DNA of 41,413 nt from CAYQMF01 sp964418595 (lineage in GTDB: Bacteria > Planctomycetota > UBA1135 > UBA2386), in contig CAYQMF010000050.1 in assembly GCA_964418595.1 (NCBI GenBank), positions 1-41,413 on the forward strand, in the 5' to 3' direction. Shown here piece by piece: positions 1 to 7,739 of the stretch. Position 1 is the first letter of the stretch, and every line of letters begins with the position of its first letter. The notes beneath the pieces were generated by a model. That model saw nothing but the letters and a program-made list of their open reading frames with translations, did no database searches and was not told where the DNA came from. A program made the position numbers and the translations under genes.

Positions 1-1791
1 CGCGGCCGGCGCGGCGAGGCGGCGGGCGCGCGCCCCCCTGCGCCGCGACGCGGGCCGACGTCGCCGGTCGGCGGCGCCGTGGTGGTCGAGCAGGAGCACG
101 ACCTCTACCTGCATCGCGAGGGCGAGGGCGGGAACGTGCGCCTGACGACCGACGGCGGCGGCGAGATCGGCTACGACGCGCGCGTGGCGTGGTCACCCGA
201 CGGCGGTCACTTCGTGACGATCCGCACGCAGACGCCGCCCGAGCGGCACGTGCATCTCATCGAGTCGTCGCCCAAGGACCAGCTGCAGCCGAAGTTGTCG
301 GACTACGCCTATGCGAAGCCGGGCGACCCGCTGCCGATCCGCCGCCCGCGGCTGTTCACCGCGCAGGGGCAGGAGATCCCGATCGACGACGCACTGTTCC
401 AGAACCCGTGGAGTCTCGGGGACGTCCGGTGGGAAGCCGACGGGCGCCGCTTCACCTTCCTCTACAACCAGCGCGGGCATCAGGTCCTGCGGATCGTGGC
501 AGTCGACGCGCAGACCGGGGCGGCGACGGCGCTCGTGGACGAGACCAGCAGGACCTTCGTCGACTACGCGCACAAGACCTTCTCGTGGTGGCTCGACGAT
601 GCGCGCGAACTCGTGTGGATGTCGGAGCGCGATGGCTGGAACCACCTCTACCTGCTCGACGCCGACACCGGGGCGGTGAAGCGCCAGCTCACCCGCGGCG
701 AGTGGGTGGTGCGCGGCGTCGACCACGTCGATGCGGCGGCGCGGCAGGTCTGGTTCCGCGCCATGGGCGTGCACCCGGGGCAGGATCCCTACCACGTGCA
801 CCACGCGCGCGTGGCGATCGACACGGGCGAGGTGACGCTGCTGACGGCGGGCGACGGCATGCACGACGTGACCTTCTCCCCCGACCGGACCTTCCTCGTC
901 GACGCGTGGTCGCGGGTCGACGCGCCGCTGGTCGTCGAGCTGCGGCGCGCGGCGGACGGTGCGCACGTGCTGGATCTGGAGCGCGCGGATGCCTCCGCGC
1001 TCGTGGCGGCCGGCTGGCGCACCCCGGAGCGTTTCGTCGCGAAGGGCCGCGACGGCATGACCGACATCTGGGGCGTGATCTGGACGCCGACGACCTTCGA
1101 TCCGGCGAAGCGCTACGCGGTGATCGAGAGCATCTACGCGGGGCCGCACGGGGCGCACGTGCCCAAGGCGTTCAACGCGACGCGCGAGGAGATGGCGCTC
1201 GCCGAGCTGGGCTTCGTGGTCGTGAAGATGGACGGCATGGGGACCAACTGGCGCAGCAAGGCCTTCCACGACGTCGCGTGGCAGAACCTCGGCGACAGCG
1301 GTTTCCCGGACCGGATCCTCTGGATGAAGGCGGCGGCGGCGACGCGGCCCTGGATGGACCTCGATTACGTCGGCATCTACGGCGGCTCGGCGGGCGGGCA
1401 GAGCGCGCTGCGCGCGATGCTCGCGCACGGGGACTTCTACAAGGCTGCGGCTGCCGACTGTGGTTGCCACGACAACCGCATGGACAAGGTGTGGTGGAAC
1501 GAGCTGTGGATGGGCTACCCGGTGGGGCCACACTACGCGGAGCAGTCGAACGTGACGCAGGCGCACAAGCTCACCGGCAAGCTCCTGCTGACGGTGGGCG
1601 AGCTGGATCGCAACGTCGATCCGGCCTCGACCATGCAGGTGGTGAACGCGCTCATCGCCGCCGACAAGGACTTCGAGCTGATCGTGTTCCCCGGCGGGGG
1701 GCACGGCGCGGGCGGGAGCCCCTACGGGCAACGCCGGCGGCGCGACTTCTTCGTGCGCAGCCTGCTCGGCGTCGAGCCGCGGGCGCGGTGA
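1..1791 (+). CDS. S9 family (dipeptidyl peptidase IV-like) serine peptidase, 5' truncated by window edge
   Basis: Prolyl oligopeptidase-family serine peptidase, expected to remove dipeptides or short peptides from peptide N-termini, probably in the periplasm. The reading frame is open from base 1 without a stop, and the first residues already read as beta-propeller sequence (SPVGG...DLYLHREG), so the true start and any signal peptide lie outside the window; the GTG at 79 is unlikely to be the start. The N-terminal half is propeller-like, with repeated SPDG/SPDR segments. The C-terminal half is an alpha/beta hydrolase with a putative catalytic triad: Ser in GGSAGG (codon at 1387), Asp in GELDRNVDP (1606) and His in GGGHGAGG (1702). 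The nucleophile elbow GGSAGG differs from the GWSYGG usual in DPP IV. The gene converges on the M50 protease gene, about 30 bases away. Substrate unknown. Confidence 0.9.
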   Translation, partial: RGRRGEAAGARPPAPRRGPTSPVGGAVVVEQEHDLYLHREGEGGNVRLTTDGGGEIGYDARVAWSPDGGHFVTIRTQTPPERHVHLIESSPKDQLQPKLSDYAYAKPGDPLPIRRPRLFTAQGQEIPIDDALFQNPWSLGDVRWEADGRRFTFLYNQRGHQVLRIVAVDAQTGAATALVDETSRTFVDYAHKTFSWWLDDARELVWMSERDGWNHLYLLDADTGAVKRQLTRGEWVVRGVDHVDAAARQVWFRAMGVHPGQDPYHVHHARVAIDTGEVTLLTAGDGMHDVTFSPDRTFLVDAWSRVDAPLVVELRRAADGAHVLDLERADASALVAAGWRTPERFVAKGRDGMTDIWGVIWTPTTFDPAKRYAVIESIYAGPHGAHVPKAFNATREEMALAELGFVVVKMDGMGTNWRSKAFHDVAWQNLGDSGFPDRILWMKAAAATRPWMDLDYVGIYGGSAGGQSALRAMLAHGDFYKAAAADCGCHDNRMDKVWWNELWMGYPVGPHYAEQSNVTQAHKLTGKLLLTVGELDRNVDPASTMQVVNALIAADKDFELIVFPGGGHGAGGSPYGQRRRRDFFVRSLLGVEPRAR

Positions 1792-1792
1792 G

Positions 1793-1822
1793 TCAGATCC
1801 GGCCCGTTCAGATCCAGCCCGT
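1793..1822. repeat. 15-bp imperfect tandem duplication between convergent genes
   Basis: Two adjacent 15-base copies (1793-1807 and 1808-1822) differ at one base and begin right after the stop codon of the S9 peptidase gene. They fill nearly the whole gap to the stop codon of the convergent M50 gene. Probably a replication-slippage duplication; no terminator hairpin is evident in it. Confidence 0.7.
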
Positions 1823-2508
1823 CAGAGCCAGCGCTGCACCACGTCGAGCACGGGCCAGGCCAGCTCCGGGAGCGTGTACCAGACGACGAAGAGCCCACCG
1901 ATCATGAGCGCGGGCTGGCCGCGGATGAAGTCGAAGACGGCGCTGGTACGCGGCAGCAGGCCTTCGACGACGCCCGCTCCATCGAGCGGCGGCAGCGGGT
2001 AGAGGTTGAACACCGCCAGCAGCAGGTTGAGAGAGACGAACACGGACAGGATCCGGCATGCTGCGAAGAGCGCGCCGCTTCCGGAGCCGTCCTCCGGCAC
2101 GGCGAGCAACCCGAAGGAGAAGCGGTGCTGCGGGACGACATGGCCGGTACTGATCAGCAGCTTCAGGATCGCGAAGGCCATCGCCGCGAGCAGGAGATTG
2201 GCGAGCGGTCCCGCCGCCGACATGAGCGCCGCGCGTCGCGGATGGAAGCGTGCCCACACGGGATCGATCGGCGTGCTCGCGTAGCCCATGCACATGGTGC
2301 CCTTGGACAGGAACAGCATCACGAGCGGCAGGATCACCGTGCCGAAGGGCTCGCGCTGGATGTGCGGCATCGGGTTGAGCGTCACCTGACCGCCGGCGTA
2401 GGCGGTGCGGTCGCCGCCGAGCGGCGCGAAGGTGGCGTGCGCGGCCTCGTGCACGACGAGGCTCACGAGCAGCACCACGTAGAAGAGAATCGCGGTCGTC
2501 AGGTCCAC
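1822..2508 (-). CDS. M50 family site-2 protease-like membrane metalloprotease
   Basis: Intramembrane zinc metalloprotease of the M50B/S2P type, 228 residues. The zinc motif HEAAH is at residues 20-24 inside the first hydrophobic segment, and the third ligand motif NLYPLPPLDG is at 168-177 (Asp176). Further hydrophobic segments lie around 57-68, 95-120 and 153-168. The protein is short and has no PDZ or CBS domain, so it matches the minimal S2P-like group rather than RseP. Members cleave membrane-embedded substrates such as anti-sigma factors; no substrate is evident here. It is the last gene of the minus-strand cluster lipB, HARP-like, xseA, xseB, M50, starting 15 bases after xseB ends. The start MDLTTAILF places the zinc helix at the N-terminus as usual for the family. 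Confidence 0.9.
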   Translation of the reverse strand: MDLTTAILFYVVLLVSLVVHEAAHATFAPLGGDRTAYAGGQVTLNPMPHIQREPFGTVILPLVMLFLSKGTMCMGYASTPIDPVWARFHPRRAALMSAAGPLANLLLAAMAFAILKLLISTGHVVPQHRFSFGLLAVPEDGSGSGALFAACRILSVFVSLNLLLAVFNLYPLPPLDGAGVVEGLLPRTSAVFDFIRGQPALMIGGLFVVWYTLPELAWPVLDVVQRWL

Positions 2509-2523
2509 GGGCGGTGCTCCAGG

Positions 2524-2778
2524 TCAGGCATCGGGCTCGGCCGGAGCCTCGTCGGGCTCGATCGCCGCCGCGGCGGTGAGATCGTCGACGACCTTCTTCA
2601 CCTCGAGTTCGGTGCCGGCGAGCTTCTCGCGGCAGATTCGGATGAGGAACGCGGCGCGCGCGACGCGCTGCGAGAGCACGTCGATGTCGGCGGCGCCGTT
2701 CTCGATCTCGTTGAGGATCGCGTCCAGCTCGCGGCTCGCGGCCGTGTAGGTCAGTGGGTCTTGAGGCTCGCTGGCCAT
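2524..2778 (-). CDS. xseB: Exodeoxyribonuclease VII small subunit
   Basis: Small subunit of exonuclease VII, which with XseA degrades single-stranded DNA into oligonucleotides. At 84 residues it has the usual family length. The helical core (DPLTYTAASRELDAILNEIE at about 8-27, then a charged helix ending near 70) matches the XseB pattern of a short two-helix protein. It starts three bases after the xseA stop codon, so the two subunits are almost certainly cotranscribed. The 12-residue C-terminal tail is acidic and Pro/Ala-rich, as is common for XseB. Confidence 0.9.
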   Translation of the reverse strand: MASEPQDPLTYTAASRELDAILNEIENGAADIDVLSQRVARAAFLIRICREKLAGTELEVKKVVDDLTAAAAIEPDEAPAEPDA

Positions 2779-2781
2779 GGT

Positions 2782-4422
2782 TCAGGTCGGGTCGACGGGG
2801 CGGATTGTCACGCGCTCCGTGCGCGCGGCCACCACGCCGTCGCGGAATTCGACCGCCAGCTCGGCGCCGGGGGCGAGGGGCGCGGCGTCGGTGACGATGC
2901 GGCCGTCGGCGCCGCGCACCATCGCATACCCGCGGCGCAGGACCGCGCGCGGGTCGAGGAGGCGCTGCCGCGTCTCCTGCCGTTCGAGGTGGGCCGCGGC
3001 ACGCTCGAGGCGCGCCCGCACGCCGCGGGTCGCACGCTCCGCGGCGCGCTGCAGGAGATCCCTCTGGCGGGCAACGCGGAGCGCGCTGCCGCGTGCGAGC
3101 CGGTGCCGGGCGAGGCCGAGGCGTTCGCGTTCGCGCGCCAGGCGCGCCTGCAGCGCGTGGCGGATGTCGAGCGCGCAGGTGCGCAGCACGGTGCCGGCGG
3201 TGGCGAGCCGCGACCGGCTCGCATCGACCAGCGCGTCGGCGCGTTCGTCGAGGTGCGCGCGCACCGCATGGGCCGAGTCGACGAGGTGTGCAGCGACCGC
3301 GGTCGGCGTCTTGAACGACTCCGCCAGGAAGTCGAGCACGGAGCGATCGCGTTCGTGGCCGATGCCGACCAGGATCTTCAACGGATGCTGGGCGACGCCG
3401 TACGCGAGTTCGCGGTCGTCCCACCAGGCGAGTTCGGCGCGCGAGCCGCCGCCACGCAGGATGCAGAGCGCGTCGAAGTCGGCGGCGGCGTGCGCGAACC
3501 AGCGCAGGCCGGCGGCCACGGTCTGCCGGAGCGCCGTGCCTTGGACGCGCACGGGAAAGACAGTGACCTTCCACGCGTACGGCGCGGCCTGCAGGTGCCG
3601 GAGGAAGTCGGTCCAGCCGTCCGAGGTCGGGCTCGCCAGCACGCCGATGCGCAGCGTCGGTGCCGGCAGACGGAGCGCGAGGTTCTTGTGCTCGAGTCCC
3701 TTGGCGCGCAGTTCGCGCAGGATCTGTTCACGGTTCAGCGCGAGCTGACCGAGGGTGTAGCTGGGATCGACGTCGTCGATCACGAGCTGGAAGCGGCCGC
3801 TGGCCGGGTACAGGTCCACGCGCGCGAGCACGCGGATCTGCAGGCCGTCGCGCAGTTGCAGGGGCGGGTCGGCGCTGCGCAGCTTGCGGTCGAGCAGCTC
3901 GATCGTGCGTTCGAAGAGCGCGGCCTCCACCTGCGCCAGCGGGCGGGCGTCCTCGCCGGGGGTCTTCTCGACCAGGGTGAAGAAGCGGTGCGCGCGGCCT
4001 GCGGACTTGTCGAAGTTCATCACTTCGCCGACGACCCAGAAGCTCTCCGGGAACGCGCCGTGCAGCGCGTTGCGCACGCGGTGGTTGAGCGCGCTGACGG
4101 TGAGCGCGTCGTTGGCCGCGGGCACGGCGAAGGGCAGGCCCGGCTCGGGCGTCACCGTCGCCGCGGCAGGCACTTCGCGCGCCATCGCCGCCGCCTCGCC
4201 GGCGACGGCGAAGCCGAGCGGCACGAGCGCCTGGACGACCCTGTCGAGGTGCTCGGCGGGGACGCGCCAGAGCTTCTTGTCGCGATCGAAGATCCGTCCC
4301 GGCAGCGCGCGCACGGCATCGACCAGCTCCGCGCGGTACGCGAAGCGGATCACGAGCTGACGGCGAGGGGTGTCGAGCTCGATCTGCCCGACCGCGGGCG
4401 GTGGCGCGGGGACGAGGCTCAT
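2782..4422 (-). CDS. xseA: Exodeoxyribonuclease VII large subunit with an extra N-terminal HARP-like domain
   Basis: Catalytic subunit of exonuclease VII, involved in DNA repair and degradation of single-stranded DNA. The OB-fold region lies at about 110-215, beginning NDALTVSALNHRVRN. The nuclease region follows, with conserved RGGGSRAEL, VGIGHERDRSVLD and TPTAVAAHLV motifs, and then long helices forming a coiled coil to the C-terminus. The protein has 546 residues against roughly 400-460 for typical XseA. The excess is an N-terminal segment (residues 10-85) not part of standard XseA: VDAVRALPGR, then a short spacer, then KLWRVPAEHLDRVVQAL. That segment is clearly homologous to the product of the gene directly upstream (4419-4751), with which this gene shares a 4-base ATGA overlap. 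The added domain may bind DNA or a protein partner; this is inference. Confidence 0.92.
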   Translation of the reverse strand: MSLVPAPPPAVGQIELDTPRRQLVIRFAYRAELVDAVRALPGRIFDRDKKLWRVPAEHLDRVVQALVPLGFAVAGEAAAMAREVPAAATVTPEPGLPFAVPAANDALTVSALNHRVRNALHGAFPESFWVVGEVMNFDKSAGRAHRFFTLVEKTPGEDARPLAQVEAALFERTIELLDRKLRSADPPLQLRDGLQIRVLARVDLYPASGRFQLVIDDVDPSYTLGQLALNREQILRELRAKGLEHKNLALRLPAPTLRIGVLASPTSDGWTDFLRHLQAAPYAWKVTVFPVRVQGTALRQTVAAGLRWFAHAAADFDALCILRGGGSRAELAWWDDRELAYGVAQHPLKILVGIGHERDRSVLDFLAESFKTPTAVAAHLVDSAHAVRAHLDERADALVDASRSRLATAGTVLRTCALDIRHALQARLARERERLGLARHRLARGSALRVARQRDLLQRAAERATRGVRARLERAAAHLERQETRQRLLDPRAVLRRGYAMVRGADGRIVTDAAPLAPGAELAVEFRDGVVAARTERVTIRPVDPT

Positions 4423-4751
4423 CCGTCGCTGCGCTCGGCATCGTTGCGCCGCCGCGGGCCGCGCCGACGACGGTTCGTGCCACCCTCCGGACGGGGCGTG
4501 TCCTTCGGTGCCGGGGGCCTGGCAGCGGTCCCGGCGAACATCGCGCTCACGCCGGAGTCCATCGTGAAGCCGCGACCGATCAAGGTTGCGACCACGTCGT
4601 CGACGTGCGCCGCGGGGACGGTCCAGACCTTGTTGCGCGGGTCCCAGCGCCGCTGCGGCAGGTTGCGGACGACGTCGATGAGGTCTTCGCGGTAGTCGAA
4701 GCGGATGAGCAGGAGCAGACCCTCGGGATCCAGCTCGATGGTGCCGACCAT
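4419..4751 (-). CDS. Small stand-alone HARP-like domain protein, paralogue of the XseA N-terminus
   Basis: A 110-residue protein of unknown function. Residues 3-72 contain the pattern IELDPEGLLLLIRFDYREDL, then IDVVRNLPQRRWDPRNK and VWTVPAAHVDDVVATL, ending in a GF turn. This resembles the HARP domain known from SMARCAL1/HepA-related annealing helicases, where it binds forked DNA, although no helicase is attached here. The same pattern occurs at the N-terminus of the adjacent XseA, so the two probably arose by duplication. The C-terminal tail is disordered and strongly basic (NRRRRGPRRRN), consistent with nucleic-acid binding. It starts 10 bases after the lipB stop and overlaps the xseA start by 4 bases. 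HARP assignment is by eye and moderate. Confidence 0.75.
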   Translation of the reverse strand: MVGTIELDPEGLLLLIRFDYREDLIDVVRNLPQRRWDPRNKVWTVPAAHVDDVVATLIGRGFTMDSGVSAMFAGTAARPPAPKDTPRPEGGTNRRRRGPRRRNDAERSDG

Positions 4752-4761
4752 GGGCGAGAGG

Positions 4762-5394
4762 TTAGCGCCTGGTCGGATCGGATGCCCACGCGGCGCCCGG
4801 ATCGAGGAGTTGGGGGAGGGCCGCCCGCGCTGCGGTGACCGCCTCCGCCAGTGTGATCGCGCGACCAGCGGCCCGGCTGAGATCGGTCATGATGGTCGGG
4901 TCGCGCCCGCACGGGCGGCAGCGGAAGAAGGGCGCGAGGTCGAGGTCGACGTTGATGGCGATGCCGTGCAGGTTGACCCAGCGGCGCACCGCGACGCCGA
5001 TGGAGGCGACCTTCCGGCCCTGTGTGAAGACGCCGGTGCCGTCGACGGAGGGTTCGGCAGCGATGGCGAACGCGCGGCAGACCGCGACGCCGAAGGCTTC
5101 GAGCCGGCGCAGCCACGCGCGCAGGTCGCGACTCGGCAGCGGGACGATCGGATACACGACGAGCTGGCCCGGACCGTGCCAGGTGATCTGGCCGCCACGT
5201 TCGATGGCGACGGCGCCGATCGCGGCAGCTTCCTCCGGCGGCGTGGCGCGGCCGGCGGTGTAGACCGGTTCGTGCTCGAGGAGCCAGACCTCGCCCGCCG
5301 TCGCATCGTCCGCCACACGTGCGGCGAGTTCGCGCATGCGTTCCCAGGTCGCCGCGAAGGGCACGCGACCGAGTTCGACGAGGCGCGCATTCAT
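4762..5394 (-). CDS. lipB: Lipoyl(octanoyl) transferase
   Basis: Transfers octanoyl groups from octanoyl-ACP to lipoyl domains of 2-oxoacid dehydrogenases and the glycine cleavage H protein, the first step of lipoate synthesis in the cytoplasm. The 210-residue protein shows the family signature RGGQITWHGPGQ at 66-77, the catalytic lysine in GRKVASIGV (Lys128) and the acyl-accepting cysteine in RPCGRD (Cys162). Length is typical. It is the first gene of the minus-strand cluster leading into the HARP-like gene and xseAB, and is divergent from the small gene at 5431. No lipA is present in the window. Confidence 0.95.
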   Translation of the reverse strand: MNARLVELGRVPFAATWERMRELAARVADDATAGEVWLLEHEPVYTAGRATPPEEAAAIGAVAIERGGQITWHGPGQLVVYPIVPLPSRDLRAWLRRLEAFGVAVCRAFAIAAEPSVDGTGVFTQGRKVASIGVAVRRWVNLHGIAINVDLDLAPFFRCRPCGRDPTIMTDLSRAAGRAITLAEAVTAARAALPQLLDPGAAWASDPTRR

Positions 5395-5419
5395 GCCGGC
5401 GCCCGCGTTTCGCTAGGAT
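5390..5419 (+). promoter_or_regulatory. Candidate sigma-70 promoter giving a nearly leaderless transcript
   Basis: A TAGGAT hexamer at 5414-5419 lies 11 bases before the ATG at 5431, with a poor -35 candidate TTCATG at 5390-5395 (18-base spacer). If used, transcription would begin within a few bases of the start codon. Found by eye; the -35 match is weak. Confidence 0.3.
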
Positions 5420-5430
5420 GCGCCGCGCCC

Positions 5431-5829
5431 ATGCGTGCCCTGTTGCTGATCGGCGTCGTCGCCACGCAGGACCTCCGCCTCGATGCGCCGACCGCAGTCG
5501 TCGCCGGGACCAGGATGGAAGTACGGGCGGCGCCCGCACCGATCGCCGGCATCCGCGTCGAACTGCTCGACGCCAGCGGCGCGGCGCTCGGCTGGCACTC
5601 GGCGGACCAGACTGGGGTGCTCGGCCTGCGCATCGACGAGCCGGGCGCATACACATTGCGATGGCTCGCTCCGGACGGCACCGAGGTGCTGGCGCCGTTC
5701 CATGTGGTTGCCCCGCGGCCCGCCTGGCTCAGCGCCTGGTGGACGGTCCCCGTGGGTTTGCTGCTGGCGGGCTTGTCGCTGCGTCGGGCGCTGGCGCGGG
5801 GCGCGGACGCGGAGCGCGGACTCTCCTGA
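5431..5829 (+). CDS. Small envelope protein with Ig-like domain and C-terminal membrane anchor
   Basis: Unrecognised 132-residue protein. It starts with a short hydrophobic stretch (MRALLLIGVVA) that may be a signal peptide or anchor. Residues 15-95 are beta-rich and resemble a small Ig-like or carboxypeptidase-regulatory fold (IRVELLDASGAALGW, then GAYTLRWLAPDGTEVLAPF). A hydrophobic helix follows at about 102-120 (WWTVPVGLLLAGLSLRRALA) with positive residues after it, suggesting an outward-facing domain tethered to the inner membrane. The ATG at 5431 is chosen because upstream sequence in this frame is antisense to lipB. Function unknown. Confidence 0.6.
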   Translation: MRALLLIGVVATQDLRLDAPTAVVAGTRMEVRAAPAPIAGIRVELLDASGAALGWHSADQTGVLGLRIDEPGAYTLRWLAPDGTEVLAPFHVVAPRPAWLSAWWTVPVGLLLAGLSLRRALARGADAERGLS

Positions 5830-5832
5830 TCG

Positions 5833-5860
5833 GGGCGCTTGATCGGGGAGTGGAGCGCCC
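5833..5860. terminator. Weak inverted repeat between convergent genes
   Basis: GGGCGCT at 5833-5839 can pair with AGCGCCC at 5854-5860 across a 14-base loop, between the stop codons of the small envelope gene and trxA. It could act as a bidirectional terminator, but the stem is short, the loop long, and there is no T tract. Confidence 0.25.
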
Positions 5861-5875
5861 GCCATCGGCATGCGT

Positions 5876-6202
5876 TCAGCCGAGGACGCGATCGACGCGC
5901 TGGCGCACGCTGCGCAGGTCCTGGTTGCCGGAGAAGCGGTCCACCTCCTTGCCGTCCTTGAAGAAGATGCAGGTCGGGACGCTGGACACGCCGAACCGTG
6001 CCGTGGTGTCGGCCGCGTTGTCGATGTCGAGCTTGTAGACCCGGAGCTTGCCGGAGTACTCCTTCGCCACGGCGTCGATCGTGGGCGCGAGCGCCTTGCA
6101 CGGGCTGCACCAGCTCGCGGAGAAATCCACGAGGACCGGCAGGTCGTCGCTGCGGAGAGAGGTCGCAAAGCTCTGGTCGGTGAGTTCTTGGACGTTCGAC
6201 AT
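5876..6202 (-). CDS. trxA: Thioredoxin
   Basis: Cytoplasmic dithiol-disulfide oxidoreductase, 108 residues, the usual thioredoxin length. The active site is WCSPCK at 31-36 rather than the classical WCGPCK; the cis-proline is in SSVPTCIFF (Pro76). A further Cys (Cys78) follows the cis-proline. The frame extends 23 codons upstream of the chosen ATG, but that extension (PRSRTRPTIHVRR) is not thioredoxin-like, so MSNVQELTD is the start. It is the last gene of the minus-strand series mrp, DUF1858 protein, trxA, 90 bases after the DUF1858 gene, so a thiol or Fe-S related operon is plausible. Confidence 0.95.
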   Translation of the reverse strand: MSNVQELTDQSFATSLRSDDLPVLVDFSASWCSPCKALAPTIDAVAKEYSGKLRVYKLDIDNAADTTARFGVSSVPTCIFFKDGKEVDRFSGNQDLRSVRQRVDRVLG

Positions 6203-6292
6203 GCTTGGTTCCAGGCTGGCGCCGGGGATGCGGCGGACGTGGATTGTTGGCCGCGTGCGCGACCGAGGCAAGGACGTTGGCAGGCGCGTGGA

Positions 6293-6526
6293 TCAGGCGC
6301 CGTTGAGGGCCGCGAGCAGGGACTCGGTGGGGATGCCGTTGTCTTCCGCGACCTTCTGGATCGTGTCCTTGGGGTCGAACCCGCAGTGATGGCAACCACC
6401 GATGTGGAAGCGCATCAGGATCGCGCGTGCGGCGGGGGTGGCGTCGAGCACGTCCGCGAGGCACGTGTCGGCGGCGAAGCGGGGAGTCGACGACGGCGAC
6501 TTTGGAGTCGGCTGCATGGCGGTCAT
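6293..6526 (-). CDS. DUF1858-like small protein with CxxC motif
   Basis: A 77-residue protein of the DUF1858 type. These proteins share a short helical domain with a Cys pair and are often fused to or near Fe-S and redox proteins. Here the domain covers residues 19-76, with CLADVLDATPAARAILMRF, the pair Cys-His-His-Cys in GGCHHCGFD, and a terminal helix IPTESLLAALNGA. Two in-frame ATG codons, at 6526 and 6517, are both possible starts. It lies 26 bases after mrp and precedes trxA on the same strand. The Cys pair may bind a metal or Fe-S cluster; this is inference. Confidence 0.75.
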   Translation of the reverse strand: MTAMQPTPKSPSSTPRFAADTCLADVLDATPAARAILMRFHIGGCHHCGFDPKDTIQKVAEDNGIPTESLLAALNGA

Positions 6527-6552
6527 CCTACTTCGGGATCGATGGCTCGCGG

Positions 6553-7620
6553 TCAGTCGGCGTTCACGATGCTGATGCGGGCTGCCAGCTTGCCGGAGAT
6601 CTCGGACAGGGCGCGCGCCGCGCTGCTGTCGGGCGCGGCAACCACGATGGGCTGGCCCGAATCGCCGCCCCGGCGCACCTCGAGATCGATCGGCACCTGG
6701 CCGAGCAACGGCACACCGAACTCCATCTCGATCTTCTTGCCGCCGCCGCTGCCGAAGATCTCGAAGCGTTCGCTGCTGCCCGGCGGCGTGAAGAACGCCA
6801 TGTTCTCCACGATGCCGAGGATCGGAACGTGCACGGTCTGGAACATGCGGATCGCCTTGCGCACGTCGAGCACGGACACGTCCTGCGGCGTGGTGACGAT
6901 CACCGCGCCAGCGATGTGCGCCTGCTGGCTCAGCGAGAGCTGCGCGTCGCCTGTCCCGGGCGGAAGATCGACGACGAGGTAGTCGAGGTCGTCCCATGCG
7001 ACTTCGAAGAGGAAGCTGCGCATCGCGCTGTGCAGCATGGGACCGCGCCAGATCACCGGTTGGTCCTCGGCGATCATGAGCGCGATGCTCATCACCTGCA
7101 GGCCGTGCGCCGAGACCGGCTTCATGCGCTTCTGGCCGTCGACGGTCGCCTCCCCCGGCCGACCCGTGACGCCGAGCATCAGGGGGACGTTGGGCCCGTA
7201 CACGTCGGCGTCGAGGATGCCGACGCGGGCGCCGGCGCGCTGCAGCGCGCACGCGAGGTTCACCGCGATCGTCGACTTGCCCACGCCCCCCTTGCCGGAC
7301 GACACCGCCAGCACGTTCTTGACCCCGGGGATCACCCCCTTCGCGCCCATCATCGGGCGGCTGGGCGTGACCTGCGCGGTCATGGTCGCGGTGACACGGG
7401 TCACGCCGGGGATGGCGGCGACGACGCGCTCCGCCTGGGCCTGCAGCTTGTCCTTCACCGGGCAGGCGGGCGTGGTCAGCTCGACCGCGAAGGTCACGGC
7501 GCCGCCCTGGATGCGCAGGTCCTTCACGAACCCGAGCGCCACGATGTCACGGTGCAGATCGGGGTCTTCGACCTGCCGGAGGGCTGCGAGGATGGAGGCT
7601 TCGGTGACGGTTGCGGCCAT
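6553..7620 (-). CDS. mrp: Mrp/ApbC/NBP35-type P-loop ATPase, iron-sulfur cluster carrier
   Basis: ATP-dependent Fe-S cluster carrier of the Mrp family, 355 residues. The N-terminal MIP18/DUF59 domain (about 5-85) carries VEDPDLHRDIVALGFV and the TPACPVK cysteine. The P-loop domain begins with the deviant Walker A SSGKGGVGKST and later has DADVYGPNVP, LPPGTGDAQLSL and IFGSGGGKK. The CxxC normally found in VENM-x(3)-CPxCG is replaced by TPPGSS, so the classical cluster-binding pair is missing, as I recall for some Mrp subgroups such as cyanobacterial ones. The start MAATVTEAS at 7620 is preferred over an upstream codon at 7671 because the extra 17 residues are low-complexity. It heads the mrp, DUF1858, trxA series. 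Confidence 0.9.
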   Translation of the reverse strand: MAATVTEASILAALRQVEDPDLHRDIVALGFVKDLRIQGGAVTFAVELTTPACPVKDKLQAQAERVVAAIPGVTRVTATMTAQVTPSRPMMGAKGVIPGVKNVLAVSSGKGGVGKSTIAVNLACALQRAGARVGILDADVYGPNVPLMLGVTGRPGEATVDGQKRMKPVSAHGLQVMSIALMIAEDQPVIWRGPMLHSAMRSFLFEVAWDDLDYLVVDLPPGTGDAQLSLSQQAHIAGAVIVTTPQDVSVLDVRKAIRMFQTVHVPILGIVENMAFFTPPGSSERFEIFGSGGGKKIEMEFGVPLLGQVPIDLEVRRGGDSGQPIVVAAPDSSAARALSEISGKLAARISIVNAD

Positions 7621-7739
7621 GCGGTCGGCGGGAGGGGGGGCGGAGGCTAATCCCTGGGGTGGGGCTTTCAAGCCGGCTGGTAAGCTCGGAAGGAACCGAC
7701 TCCCGCGGCGTCTACCCGCGCCCGCCTCCGACCACCGCC

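Noticed and set aside
79..1791. GTG at 79 as the true start of the S9 peptidase
   Set aside because: The frame is open to base 1 with propeller-like sequence before this codon, and the family needs more N-terminal sequence; the gene is cut by the window edge.
2125..4695. 856-residue plus-strand frame opposite xseA and its neighbours
   Set aside because: The minus strand carries ExoVII signature motifs and a consistent operon; the plus-strand product has no recognisable domain.
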